The translations under genes and the position numbers were made by a program. A stretch of DNA of 64,000 nt, from positions 69,441,239-69,505,238 of the forward strand of contig OZ020589.1 in NCBI GenBank assembly GCA_963971535.1, given 5' to 3'. Every line of letters starts with the position of its first letter. The first letter of the stretch is position 1. Shown piece after piece: positions 1-19,362 of this stretch. Source of the DNA: Notolepis coatsorum (taxonomy: Eukaryota > Chordata > Actinopteri > Aulopiformes > Paralepididae). The notes under the pieces are model-generated. The model was not told the DNA's origin, did no database searches, and saw nothing but the letters and a program-made list of their open reading frames with translations.

Positions 1-99
1 GGTGTGAAGCGACATCTGCAACAATACAGTAGGTTGCAGATGGTGCTTGGCCACCACTCTTGAAGAACAGGAACATGACATGCTGTAATGAGGCTCTTT

Positions 100-283
100 C
101 AGAAAATTGTGTTGTCTATTTTATCTTCTTAACTCTTTCTTTGTGATTTATTGTATTCTTCTTGGGACCATGTTGGAAACAAGTCGACAGACTTTCACAT
201 GTTATCCTTGTACCCCTTGTTTTTATACTATTGTATAAATTGTACGTACTAAATAAAAATCAAATCAAATCATGACATACATG
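100..283 (+). repeat. LINE-like 3' end fragment
   Basis: An A/T-rich stretch runs into AAATAAAAATC followed by short ATCAA-type repeats near 255-275. This is the usual look of the 3' end of a truncated fish non-LTR retrotransposon. No coding part is attached, so the family is not determined. Confidence 0.4.
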
Positions 284-720
284 ACATACAGATAGACAGT
301 ATGTTCATTGGCTTCATTGGCATACTATCAACATCACTGTTAGGCACTTCACAGAACAAAAAAGCAATACTTGCTTGCCTTTTCAACATTAAACATTAAA
401 GATGTTCTCTCAGCACAATGGTGACCTTTATACCATACAATCAATTAAAAAAAATGGTACACCTATACCTCTTGTACAAAAAAGGAGGCACAAATTGAGT
501 TCATATTGTCAAAGCTTTTTTCAAACAGCTGTTGCATTTTATTTTAAATATATGTCCTGTGACAAATGCTTTTTTAACTTTGGGACACAAAAACAGGGTA
601 CTGTTGTATGTATTTAATGGTTTCTTTACTTTTATTGAGCAGCACAGGATGGACCCAAGTGTGGTGTTAAACCAAGAATCAACTTTATTCAAGGCGACTA
701 GATGTGCAAAACAGACAATG
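284..720. other. No feature recognised
   Basis: A/T-rich sequence with only short chance open frames. I see no repeat, RNA or protein signature. The last part (about 640-720) resembles sequence inside the adjoining tandem unit, including the words 'gagcagcacaggatgga' and 'ggacccaagt', so it may be a degenerate piece of that repeat. Confidence 0.4.
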
Positions 721-2808
721 GGTCTCATTCTCCAACGGACTTAAGACAGAAAATGTGCTCTTAGGGCCATTTAAGACATTCGATTTTGGGATTCCCCAAC
801 CGTGTTAAACATGCAATATATCCCATTGGGACAGACATTTGTAATTTTATATAGCTATAACCTGCATTCTTTCAAATGTATAATAAATCAATAAAACAGA
901 TATTTAACACAGTTGGGGAATCCCAAAATCTAAGATGTGTTAAATGGGCAAAACTCCCACAGTAGAGAATGTGCTCACCTACGGACTACTGGTGTGGTTC
1001 TCCAGCAGTTCTGGTTTATTTTCTTGAGCAGCACAGGATGGAAGCAGAGGATGGACCCAAGTGGTGGGGGAATCCACAAAGACAACCGATTGTAACGGGT
1101 ACACTACCTGTTACCCTCTATGTAACATTATTTTAAATTTGGCCAAACAGTACAAACTTTACATTTGTCCTCGCCAAATGCATTAATGTAACATTGTATT
1201 AAACAAGCCTACTCACCAACTGGTGTAGGACGGTGCATAGGAACTCTGAGGCTCAGAAGAGCAGGAGAAACAATTTTTTTTTTTTTAAACATGCAGTGTA
1301 ACAGTTACAATTATTTACAGTTTTTCTGTTTTACTTACAGACAAGGTGAACACCTTTCAAAGTAAAACAGGAAACCGTTCAAACAAATGCAAGGAGCAAA
1401 TATCTGCAGACTATATGGTCTCATTCTCCAACGGACTTAAGACAAAACATTTGCTCTTAGGGCCATTTAAGACATCTTAGATTTTGGGATTCCCCAACCG
1501 TGTTAAACATGCAATATATCCCATTGGGACAGACATTTGTAATTTTATATAGCTATACCTGCATTCTTTCAAATGTATAATAAATCAATAAAACAGATAT
1601 TTAACACAGTTGGGGAATCCCAAAATCTAAGATGTGTTAAATGGGCAAAACTCCCACAGTAGAGAATGTGCTCACCTACGGACTACTGGTGTGGTTCTCC
1701 AGCAGTTCTGGTTTATTTTCTTGAGCAGCACAGGATGGAAGCAGAGGATGGACCCAAGTGGTGGGGGAATCCACAAAGACAACCGATTGTAACGGGTACA
1801 CTACCTGTTACCCTCTATGTAACATTATTTTAAATTTGGCCAAACAGTACAAACTTTACATTTGTCCTCGCCAAATGCATTAATGTAACATTGTATTAAA
1901 CAAGCCTACTCACCAACTGGTGTAGGACGGTGCATAGGAACTCTGAGGCTCAGAAGAGCAGGAGAAACAATTTTTTTTTTTTTAAACATGCAGTGTAACA
2001 GTTACAATTATTTACAGTTTTTCTGTTTTACTTACAGACAAGGTGAACACCTTTCAAAGTAAAACAGGAAACCGTTCAAACAAATGCAAGGAGCAAATAT
2101 CTGCAGACTATATGGTCTCATTCTCCAACGGACTTAAGACAAAACATTTGCTCTTAGGGCCATTTAAGACATCTTAGATTTTGGGATTCCCCAACCGTGT
2201 TAAACATGCAATATATCCCATTGGGACAGACATTTGTAATTTTATATAGCTATACCTGCATTCTTTCAAATGTATAATAAATCAATAAAACAGATATTTA
2301 ACACAGTTGGGGAATCCCAAAATCTAAGATGTGTTAAATGGGCAAAACTCCCACAGTAGAGAATGTGCTCACCTACGGACTACTGGTGTGGTTCTCCAGC
2401 AGTTCTGGTTTATTTTCTTGAGCAGCACAGGATGGAAGCAGAGGATGGACCCAAGTGGTGGGGGAATCCAAAGAGACAACCGATTGTAACGGGTACACTA
2501 CCTGTTACCCTCTATGTAACATTATTTTAAATTTGGCCAAACAGCACAAACTTTACATTTGTCCTCGCCAAATGCATTAATGTAACATTGTATTAAACAA
2601 GCCTACTCACCAACTGGTGTAGGACGGTGCATAGAAACTCTGAGGCTCAGAAGAGCAGGAGAAACAATTTTTTTTTTTTCTTTTTTTTTTTACATGCAGT
2701 GTAACAGTTACAATTATTTACAGTTTTTCTGTTTTACTTACAGACAAGGTGAACACCTTTCAAAGTAAAACAGGAAACCGTTCAAACAAATGCAAGGAGC
2801 AAATATCT
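721..2808. repeat. Three-copy tandem repeat, unit about 697 bp
   Basis: The word GGTCTCATTCTCCAACGG starts at 721, 1417 and 2114, giving spacings of 696 and 697 bp. The copies are nearly identical. Each unit begins with a GGTCTCATTC end resembling the terminal inverted repeat of the element at 5225-7009. Each also holds an internal inverted repeat: 'ttttgggattccccaac' and its complement 'gttggggaatcccaaaa', about 120 bp apart. The array stops just before the stop codon of the minus-strand gene at 2817. It is probably a tandemly amplified non-autonomous DNA element or part of one. Near-identity implies recent amplification. Confidence 0.85.
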
Positions 2809-2816
2809 GTATTTGT

Positions 2817-10424
<7,608 letters not shown>

Positions 10425-10525
10425 CTAAGGGTGAAAAACAATACACTTGAATTGAAATTGGAATGAAGCTTTGAATGTCTGTAGTCATATTACGGAGTCA
10501 TGACCCTAAAAAAAACTAAGTTTGT

Positions 10526-12707
10526 TGATTGATTGATTGATTTTATTGTGGTTTAGAGACATCATCCAAGGGATAAAAACATGAAAAATGCAAGCACTTA
10601 TTTCCATCATGGTCCCTGGTATTAAAAAACAGGACATACATCAACATAAAACAACATCATAAAAACATCAACATAAAACATTAAGATACAATATGCATAT
10701 ACAGTTGAAGATAAAAGAATAATAAATAAAAATGCTACCCTCTCTTTCCTATGCCGATAGCCATGATCGTACATGCTTTTTGAAGCCAGTTAACCCGGGG
10801 GCGTCTATGCTTTACACAAACGGTTCATGCGTTTTGCTAATCTGACATTTCTGGTCATGTGACATATGCGCCCAATCGCGTGACGCGCCCATTTCCGCCT
10901 CGACCAGCAGCAAACCCTAACCGTTCTATCGCCATGCTCTAAGACAAACTCTAACCTTAACCAACTTCGAAAGAGTGCCTAAGCTTAACCGGGGAAAGAA
11001 CTTGCCGTCACACGATTGGTGCGACCAGAAACATCAGTGGCCAATCAGAGCGCAAAACGGGAACGCGGAAGCATGCACCGTTTGGGTAAAGCAATGATGC
11101 AACCCGGGGGCCTGTTTAATGCTGCTGGGCAGGCTGTTCCACAGTACTGCTGCTGAGTAAAGGAAGGTCTGCTGGCCGTAGGAAATGAGTCTAAATCTAA
11201 ATGGAACTATGTTTGTGTCTCTACCTCTGGTTTCATGGCTATGGTTGTTCCTTACATACTGAAAGTAATCTTGAAGGTAGCTCCCCTTTACAAACTCTAT
11301 ATACTAGGCATAGCTTTATCATTGATACTATTTTTTTCACCCTCAGCCACCCCAGGCTGTTGAAGTGGGGCTGGTCTAGGTGAGTACGAGTGGGGAGCTG
11401 CAGTACTATCCTAACTAGCTTGTTCTGGGCAGTTTGAAGTCTAGTTCTCAAGTTGCTGGGGGCACTGTCATACCAGGACAAGCAAGCATAGTCAAAATTA
11501 CACTGAACCAGTGCCCCTGCAAGTGCTCTAAGAGCTTTCCTGACTAGGTATATTGAGTTTCTAGCTAGGAATTTTATTCTGGTGTTGATCTTGGCTATTA
11601 CCACTTGTTTTGCCATGCTTTCCCCTGAGAGTGTGTTTTCTAAAGTACACCCTAGATACACCACTGATTTGGTACTGGTGACCATTGAGCTACCTAACTG
11701 TATTTTGAAACCTTCCTGTGTTTTCTGTTTCCTAGTGGTAGTAAATAAAATGGATTCTGTTTTACCTAAATGGAGAGCCAGCCGGTTTTCTGACAGCCAC
11801 TGACTGACATTCCCTAACTCCATGCTAAGTCTGCTTTCAATATCCGTTTTGCTTTTATTTGACACCATGAGAGCCGAATCATCTGCGTAGAGCAGGAGAT
11901 CACATGAGCAGGTTGAATTTATGCATGTCATGTCAATTTATGCATGTCATTTATATAAAGGAGGAAGAACAAGGGCCCCAGCACACTTCCCTGAGGGACC
12001 CCGCAGTCCACCGTCCTCAGATCTGAAAAGACCCCTCCCACCTCTACACGTTGTTCCCTTCCCCTCAAGTATGAGCTGGCTCAGTTTGTGGCCATATCAT
12101 TAGGACCTATCACTGTTAACTTCCTTAAGAGGATAATGTGGTCCACCGTGTCAAATGCCTTTTGTAGGTCTAACATCACCATGCCACAGAGGTTTCCTCT
12201 GTCTATCTCTTTCTTAATGTGATCTGTTAGAAACAGAAGACAGGTGTCTGTGGAGTGGGACTTTCTAAAACCTGATTGAAATTCATATAGCAAGTTATGG
12301 GATGTAATATATTGATACATTTGTTCATATATAATCTTTTCTATGACCTTGGACATGACACATAAGATGTACACAGTCCGGTAGTTACCATGGTCCTGCT
12401 TGCTGCCTTTTTTGTAAAGTGGTATTACTCTGGCCAGCTTAAGCTCACTTGGAAACGTTCCAGATTCAATGGAAAGATTCACAATATGCGTTATACTGGG
12501 CGAAATAACCTGAGCAGAAACTAGCGGGCATGTTGTCTACTCCTGTAGCTTTATAGGGTTGAGCTCCAGAAGTTTTTTAAGCACTGTCTCCTCTGTAACT
12601 TTTTTAAAGGAAAAGGCATTTGTCTGTGCACCCTTTTTTGCATAGTGATCCTGGTTATGGGCTATTCCATATTGGTCTGTCTGAATGGGCAATTTAGCGA
12701 TTTAGTG
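10526..12707 (-). repeat. Non-LTR retrotransposon, CR1/L2/Rex-like group, truncated and decayed
   Basis: Two minus-strand open frames carry reverse transcriptase blocks. At 12482-12081: LARVIPLYKKGSKQDHGNYR, SGFRKSHSTDT and MLDLQKAFDTVDH. At 11931-11239: LLLYADDSALM with the catalytic YADD, then the thumb region and a Cys-poor C-terminal domain ending near KLCLVYRVCKGELP. The frame is lost between the two and again upstream of 12482, so this copy is inactive. The 3' end at 10526-10545 carries a TTGA/ATCA-type tail. The 5' end is lost where the exon array begins. A MITE sits inside at 10794-11110. Confidence 0.8.
10794..11110. mobile_element. Short MITE with CCCGGGGG ends inside the LINE
   Basis: The left end 'cccgggggcgtctatgcttt' and the right end 'gtaaagcaatgatgcaaccc' followed by GGGGG form imperfect inverted repeats of about 35-40 bp. 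They include ACAAACGGTTCATGC against GCATGCACCGTTTGG. The LINE's 3' UTR-like sequence resumes after it. The interior shares 'aactctaaccttaaccaa' and 'cctaagcttaacc' with the TIR element at 30225-31008, so the two may belong to related families. No target duplication was resolved. Confidence 0.6.
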
Positions 12708-15683
12708 TTGGCATTAAGGAGATTAATAGTGAGATAAAAAATACTTGATTGACACTTACTAATGTCCTGGAAGCCGCAAGCTGCTCACATATATGTTCCG
12801 GTGTTGAGGTTGTGGCGCCGTCTTTTTCGGGACTTTCTGAGGGCTAACATAGACAGACAGGATATGTATTACAATTTCACCTGAATATACGTTTTGTGTA
12901 GAGTTAACTCTGCTTACTCTACTAAGAGTATAACTTTCGCTTTTAGCAAAACATTTTGTGTCTTGGCATTAAGGAGATTAATAGTGAGATAAAAAATACT
13001 TGATTGACACTTACTAATGTCCTGGAAGCCGCAAGCTGCTCACATATATGTTCCGGTGTTGAGGTTGTGGCGCCGTCTTTTTCGGGACTTTCTGAGGGCT
13101 AACATAGACAGACAGGATATGTATTACAATTTCACCTGAATATACGTTTTGTGTAGAGTTAACTCTGCTTACTCTACTAAGAGTATAACTTTCGCTTTTA
13201 GCAAAACATTTTGTGTCTTGGCATTAAGGAGATTAATAGTGAGATAAAAAATACTTGATTGACACTTACTAATGTCCTGGAAGCCGCAAGCTGCTCACAT
13301 ATATGTTCCGGTGTTGAGGTTGTGGCGCCGTCTTTTTCAGGACTTTCTGAGGGCTAACATAGACAGACAGGATATGTATTACAATTTCACCTGAATATAC
13401 GTTTTGTGTAGAGTTAACTCTGCTTACTCTACTAAGAGTATAACTTTCGCTTTTAGCAAAACATTTTGTGTCTTGGCATTAAGGAGATTAATAGTGAGAT
13501 AAAAAATACTTGATTGACACTTACTAATGTCCTGGAAGCCGCAAGCTGCTCACATATATGTTCCGGTGTTGAGGTTGTGGCGCCGTCTTTTTCGGGACTT
13601 TCTGAGGGCTAACATAGACAGACAGGATATGTATTACAATTTCACCTGAATATACGTTTTGTGTAGAGTTAACTCTGCTTACTCTACTAAGAGTATAACT
13701 TTCGCTTTTAGCAAAACATTTTGTGTCTTGGCATTAAGGAGATTAATAGTGAGATAAAAAATACTTGATTGACACTTACTAATGTCCTGGAAGCCGCAAG
13801 CTGCTCACATATATGTTCCGGTGTTGAGGTTGTGGCGCCGTCTTTTTCAGGACTTTCTGAGGGCTAACATAGACAGACAGGATATGTATTACAATTTCAC
13901 CTGAATATACGTTTTGTGTAGAGTTAACTCTGCTTACTCTACTAAGAGTATAACTTTAGCTTTTAGCTAAAAATTTAGTGTCTTGGCATTAAGGAGATTA
14001 ATAGTGAGATAAAAAATACTTGATTGACACTTACTAATGTCCTGGAAGCCGCAAGCTGCTCACATATATGTTCCGGTGTTGAGGTTGTGGCGCCGTCTTT
14101 TTCAGGACTTTCTGAGGGCTAACATAGACAGACAGGATATGTATTACAATTTCACCTGAATATACGTTTTGTGTAGAGTTAACTCTGCTTACTCTACTAA
14201 GAGTATAACTTTCGCTTTTAGCTAAGAATTTAGTGTCTTGGCATTAAGGAGATTAATAGTGAGATAAAAATACTTGATTGACACTTACTAATGTCCTGGA
14301 AGCCGCAAGCTGCTCACATATATGTTCCGGTGTTGAGGTTGTGGCGCCGTCTTTTTCAGGACTTTCTGAGGGCTAACATAGACAGACAGGATATGTATTA
14401 CAATTTCACCTGAATATACGTTTTGTGTAGAGTTAACTCTGCTTACTCTACTAAGAGTATAACTTTCGCTTTTAGCAAAACATTTTGTGTCTTGGCATTA
14501 AGGAGATTAATAGTGAGATAAAAAATACTTGATTGACACTTACTAATGTCCTGGAAGCCGCAAGCTGCTCACATATATGTTCCGGTGTTGAGGTTGTGGC
14601 GCCGTCTTTTTCGGGACTTTCTGAGGGCTAACATAGACAGACAGGATATGTATTACAATTTCACCTGAATATACGTTTTGTGTAGAGTTAACTCTGCTTA
14701 CTCTACTAAGAGTATAACTTTCGCTTTTAGCAAAACATTTTGTGTCTTGGCATTAAGGAGATTAATAGTGAGATAAAAAATACTTGATTGACACTTACTA
14801 ATGTCCTGGAAGCCGCAAGCTGCTCACATATATGTTCCGGTGTTGAGGTTGTGGCGCCGTCTTTTTCAGGACTTTCTGAGGGCTAACATAGACAGACAGG
14901 ATATGTATTACAATTTCACCTGAATATACGTTTTGTGTAGAGTTAACTCTGCTTACTCTACTAAGAGTATAACTTTAGCTTTTAGCTAAAAATTTAGTGT
15001 CTTGGCATTAAGGAGATTAATAGTGAGATAAAAAATACTTGATTGACACTTACTAATGTCCTGGAAGCCGCAAGCTGCTCACATATATGTTCCGGTGTTG
15101 AGGTTGTGGCGCCGTCTTTTTCAGGACTTTCTGAGGGCTAACATAGACAGACAGGATATGTATTACAATTTCACCTGAATATACGTTTTGTGTAGAGTTA
15201 ACTCTGCTTACTCTACTAAGAGTATAACTTTCGCTTTTAGCTAAGAATTTAGTGTCTTGGCATTAAGGAGATTAATAGTGAGATAAAAATACTTGATTGA
15301 CACTTACTAATGTCCTGGAAGCCGCAAGCTGCTCACATATATGTTCCGGTGTTGAGGTTGTGGCGCCGTCTTTTTCAGGACTTTCTGAGGGCTAACATAG
15401 ACAGACAGGATATGTATTACAATTTCACCTGAATATACGTTTTGTGTAGAGTTAACTCTGCTTACTCTACTAAGAGTATAACTTTCGCTTTTAGCTAAGA
15501 ATTTAGTGTCTTGGCATTAAGGAGATTAATAGTGAGATAAAAATACTTGATTGACACTTACTAATGTCCTGGAAGCCGCAAGCTGCTCACATATATGTTC
15601 CGGTGTTGAGGTTGTGGCGCCGTCTTTTTCGGGACTTTCTGAGGGCTAACATAGACAGACAGGATATGTATTACAATTTCACG
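12708..15683 (-). repeat. Twelve-copy tandem array, 255-bp unit, each with an 84-nt candidate exon
   Basis: Units begin with TTGGCATTAAGGAG at 12708, 12963, 13218, 13473, 13728, 13983, 14238, 14492, 14747, 15002, 15257 and 15511. On the minus strand each has a pyrimidine-rich tract ending GTCTATGTTAG, then 84 open nucleotides, then GTAAGTGTC. The first is at 12843-12760. The 28 codons read PSESPEKDGATTSTPEH then ICEQLAASRTL, in phase 0 at both ends. The only exon difference I see is CCC against CCT for one Pro codon, which is silent. Linker variants ('gcaaaacattttgtg', 'gctaaaaatttagtg', 'gctaagaatttagtg') group the copies into recent sub-blocks. The array lies upstream of, and in phase with, the recombinase gene, so it may be an amplified N-terminal exon. 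It could also be a satellite that happened to capture one exon. Confidence 0.85.
12760..12843 (-). CDS. Representative 84-nt repeated exon (copy nearest the gene)
   Basis: This is the array copy closest to the downstream exon at 10424. It has an AG acceptor at 12844-12845, a GTAAGT donor just below 12760, 28 codons and no stop, and is symmetric in phase 0. Symmetric exons can be repeated or skipped without breaking the frame. The residues are polar, Ser/Thr/Glu-rich, with one Cys and no recognised domain. Confidence 0.5.
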
Positions 15684-16275
15684 ACTACTGTACTTTTCGG
15701 ACTACAAGCCGTGGCTTTTTTCCCCATTTTTTGACTCTGCGGCTTATATAACGGTGCGGCTAATCTATGGATTTTTACAGCTAACTGGGCTCGCTCCCTC
15801 AGCTCTGTGACCGTCAGATCAGACTCGTAAATCTGCTGCAGCAGTGCCCGCCTTGCCCTTCCTCCTCCGCCTCACAGTTGAGCCCTCCTCCTCCCCCTCA
15901 CAGTCGAGTGCATAGCCAGCAACCAGCCAGACGTTAGCTCCCGGGACGATTAACCACGTTAATTAGCCAGCAACCAGCCAGGCAGAGACGTTAGCTCCCG
16001 GGACGATTAGCCACGTTAGTTAGCCAGCAACCAGCCAGGTACCGACGTTAGCTCCCGGGACGATTGATACCTAGTGTTGGCTCTATCGTTCCGTGAGCTA
16101 ACGTTAGTAGCTACCTAGTGTTGGCTAAGGGTTAGGGTTAGTAGTTTGTAGCTATCGTTAGTAGCTAGCTACCGTTACTGTTTAAACAAAAATGTTAATA
16201 AATGGGAGCTTCCTCAAACAGCCATCTCTTTCCCGACAATCCCCTCTGTGCACGAACCCTATATGTACACAATTT
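15684..16275. repeat. DNA-element fragment and 51-57-bp minisatellite
   Basis: The start ('tgtacttttcggactacaag', 'gcggcttatata') resembles a common vertebrate DNA-transposon-type repeat. From 15913 to about 16071 a unit with 'tagccagcaaccagccag' and 'acgttagctcccgggacgatt' occurs three times, at 15913, 15964 and 16021. The rest is TAGC-rich sequence without genes. Confidence 0.5.
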
Positions 16276-16380
16276 AGGGATGCCCCGATCACGTTTTTGC
16301 CACCGATACTGATCGTCGTGAGCCATATCGGCCGATACCGATCCGATAACGATCGTTTTTTATTAAAAAAAATTCAAAAT
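16276..16380. repeat. Fragment of a hAT-like element, 'tagggatgccccgatc' end
   Basis: 'tttagggatgccccgatcac' followed by 'cggccgataccgatccgata' is the usual end wording of a common fish hAT-like non-autonomous family. Only one end is visible before A/T-rich sequence. Confidence 0.45.
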
Positions 16381-16679
16381 TATTTTATATAATTTTTTTT
16401 ATATAAAATATATATATTATATAATTAGACTTGTACTTGTATTATCTGCGAGGCTAGGGGTAGAAATCTATGGGATATGTACAGATATAGTAACTAGAAA
16501 GAGTAGGCTAGGGATAGAAATCTATGGGATATGTACAGATATAGTAACTAGAAAGAGTAGGCTAGGGATATGTACAGATAGATAATAACTAGTAGTAAGA
16601 GTAGGTAAGGGATATGTACAGATGCATGTGATGACAGAGACACACAAAGCCAGCATGTAGGCGTTATTTATTTCTAGCG

Positions 16680-16850
16680 TGTGAATGAATGAATGAATGA
16701 ATGAATGAATGAAAACTTTATTTAACAGATTGCAGAATGAGTACAATACAGTACGGCTCAATACACACAATTGTTAAGGGGATGCAGACCAGAGAAAGAT
16801 GTTTGTCTTGTTTACATCAGGGTCCCCCATTTTCAATTCATATATTCATA
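16680..16850 (-). repeat. LINE 3' tail with (TGAA)n, minus strand
   Basis: A (TGAA)n tract (16682-16711) is followed by 'aaaactttatttaacagatt', 'tacagtacggctcaatacac' and 'agggtcccccattttcaatt'. The same 160-bp 3' end recurs many times in the window in both orientations: 18233-18422 minus, 24447-24640 plus, 62915-63054 plus, 63112-63262 plus, a fragment near 63493-63545 minus, and inside the 1.42-kb array. The microsatellite end is the 3' terminus of a non-LTR element. The coding part is absent. Confidence 0.7.
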
Positions 16851-16859
16851 TCTCTTAAA

Positions 16860-17200
16860 TGTGCAACATTTGAAAAACAGACCTATCCTTACCTGTTTTA
16901 CGTTTTCCATGTGCCCGGATAAACATTTCTGCATCTTCCACCTGGTCCTGGTCGATTGTGCTGTCTGACTGTAGGCATTAAATAAAAAAAACAGTTGATG
17001 TTACATTCCAGATAGCTTTCATTAGGCTTTGTGCATTAGGGTGGGCCATTTTAATGGGGAATTAAAATATGAGTTAATTTTTGGGATAGGAAAACTAACC
17101 TACATCATCTTGGGTTTCAAAATGGTAAAATTGGTCATGTGGCAGAATGAAAATTCTAATCCTTTCTTTTTGCACTTCAAAGGCACTGAGGTTTGTAAAT
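16860..17200. other. No gene recognised
   Basis: Mixed A/T-rich sequence with only short chance frames. 'tgcattagggtgggccatttt' near 17030 may be an element edge, but no matching opposite end was found. Confidence 0.35.
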
Positions 17201-17204
17201 TGTC

Positions 17205-17610
17205 TGTATTGAGCCGTACTGTATTGTACCCATTCTGCAATCTGTTAAATAAAATGTTCAATCAATCAATCAAACCATACAAGCTAGCTGTCTAGTTAGC
17301 TTGCATTAGCTCACTCTAATTAGCTCGCTAGCTAGATTGCTAGTTAGCTTGCTAGTAGGTATGATAAGCGAAAAGCTTATCATAAAAAAACACATATATT
17401 GACCGAATCATTTGTCCAAGTCATAACTGGTAGCTAGCTAATGCGATCTAGCTTGCTAGCATGAGCTGTCTTACTAACTACATAGTAGTTAGTAGCGAGC
17501 TAGCTTGCTAAACAGGAAGCTGACTTGCTAACTAGCTAGCGCGAGCTAGCTTGCTAAATGGGTACAATACAGTACGGCTCAATACACACAATTGTTAAGG
17601 GGATGTTCAA
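17205..17610 (-). repeat. Inverted copy of the GCTAGC-rich core of the 1.42-kb repeat
   Basis: It begins with a plus-strand LINE tail (17205-17272), continues through GCTAGC-rich sequence with 'gaaaagcttatcataaaaaa', and ends in a minus-strand LINE tail start (17562-17610). It reads as the reverse complement of about 18880-19300. This core, bracketed by inverted LINE tails, is therefore present both inside the tandem array and alone in opposite orientation. Confidence 0.75.
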
Positions 17611-18110
17611 AATGTGCTTTTTTTTATTTGCTTACCTCGTATCCATTTCATCTTTTCCTCTGGCCTATATCGATATGTTTGTACAGCATGTACTGCTGCT
17701 GCTGCGCACTGCTTTTTTCATTTGAAGCTACACCACCAGCACGCTAGTCAATCAGTCTTTCTGTCTGAATCCTTCTCATGATAAAGCTGGGAACGAGGTT
17801 ACTGCAGCCTCGACTCCCTCGAGGTGAAGCTAAGTGGGGGGATGGGAATAGCCATGATGGGGACCGACCGGTGTGTGTGAATTGCACCTGGGTGGGGGAT
17901 GGGCGAATGCAGTTAGAGCGTTGGTAAACGTGGGGACCACAGAATTCAGGATATTTTTAAGCAGCTCTGGGCTTGGGCAAAACTCAGGACATGTTCTTGA
18001 CGACGTGTGCTTGTTTGTTTGGAGAGATAACGTACAGTTAATTTGCTCAATGGACAAAACAAATGATTTGTGTAGGTACATATTACATATTAATACATAT
18101 TAATATAATA
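17611..18110. other. No gene recognised
   Basis: The stretch includes C/G-richer sequence at 17820-17950 with chance frames on both strands. No domain, repeat boundary or RNA feature was identified. Confidence 0.35.
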
Positions 18111-18111
18111 A

Positions 18112-18200
18112 TATAATAATAATAATTTTATTTGTATAGCACTTTTCATACAGAAATTGCAGTTCAAAGTGCTTCACAACAGTAAAAAAAATACAGGCAT
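18112..18200 (-). repeat. L2-like LINE 3' end fragment
   Basis: 'aataataataattttatttg' followed by 'cttttcatacagaaattgca' and 'gtgcttcacaacagtaaaa' matches the L2 3' ends at 3227 and 4267. It is immediately followed by another LINE tail with (GAAT)n at about 18230-18296. Confidence 0.65.
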
Positions 18201-19362
18201 AAACTTCTTTGCCTACATCTATAGTTGATGAATGAATGAATGAATGAATGAATGAATGAATGAATGAATGAATGAATGAATGAATGAATGAATGAAAACT
18301 TTATTAACAGATTGCAGAATGGGTACAGTACAGTACAGCTCAATACATACAATTGTTAAGGGGATGCAGACCAGAGAAAGACTTTCGTCTTGTTTACATC
18401 AGGGTCCCCCATTTTCAATTCATCGTAGATTGGCTGCTACAGCTTTACTTTGAATGTACAATAGATCCGGGAGACTGCAATTCTAAACTGGCCCCTGTAA
18501 TTGTCCTAACACAACCCCCTCCAATGTACAGTAAATTACCAAGTATGGTCTTGTCAATATTCCAATGTACAGTTTTGTTTGTACAGTTGTACAGTTTCTT
18601 CCCCCTCAAATGTATATACTCTCAAATGTATATAATGTAACAGTACTCTCTTCTTAGAAACAGTCTATTAATCAGAGTTTCCAACGCCAGGGTCTACAAT
18701 ATATGACAGGCATTGTACTCTTAAACAGTACTGTACTGTATATTTGTAGATCTGGTATGTCATAAATGTCTGGATGTAACAGTACTGTCTATCTGTATGT
18801 CATGTATGTAATGTATGTTATGATGAATTGAAAATGGGGGACCCTGATGTAAACAAGACGAAAGTCTTTCTCTGGTCTGCATCCCCTTAACAATTGTGTG
18901 TATTGAGCCGTACTGTATTGTACCCATTTAGCAAGCTAGCTCGCGCTAGCTAGTTAGCAAGTCAGCTTCCTGTTTAGCAAGCTAGCTTGCGCTAGCTAGT
19001 TAGCAAGCTAGCTTGTGCTAACTATGTAGTTAGTAAGATAGCTCATGCTAGCAAGCTAGATCGCATTAGCTAGCTACCAGTTATGACTTGGACCAATGAT
19101 TCTGTCAATATATGTGTTTTTTTATGATAAGCTTTTGGCTTATCATACTAACTAGCAATCTAGCTAGCGAGCTAATTAGAGTGAGCTAATGCAAGCTAAC
19201 TAGACAGCTAGCTTGTATGGTTTGATTGATTGATTGAACATTTTATTTAACAGATTTCAGAATGGGTACAATACAGTACGGCTCAATACACACAATTGTT
19301 AAGGGGATGCAAACCAGAGAAAGACTTGTTTACATCAGGGTCCCCCATTTTCAATGAATCAA

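Noticed and set aside
12708-15683. CRISPR-like regular array
   Set aside because: Repeats and intervening sequence are both nearly identical in every unit, units are 255 bp, and the context is eukaryotic. It is a tandem repeat, not repeats with unique spacers.
16137-16145. Telomere-like GGGTTAG motif
   Set aside because: Only one or two short occurrences within TAGC-rich sequence, with no telomeric array.
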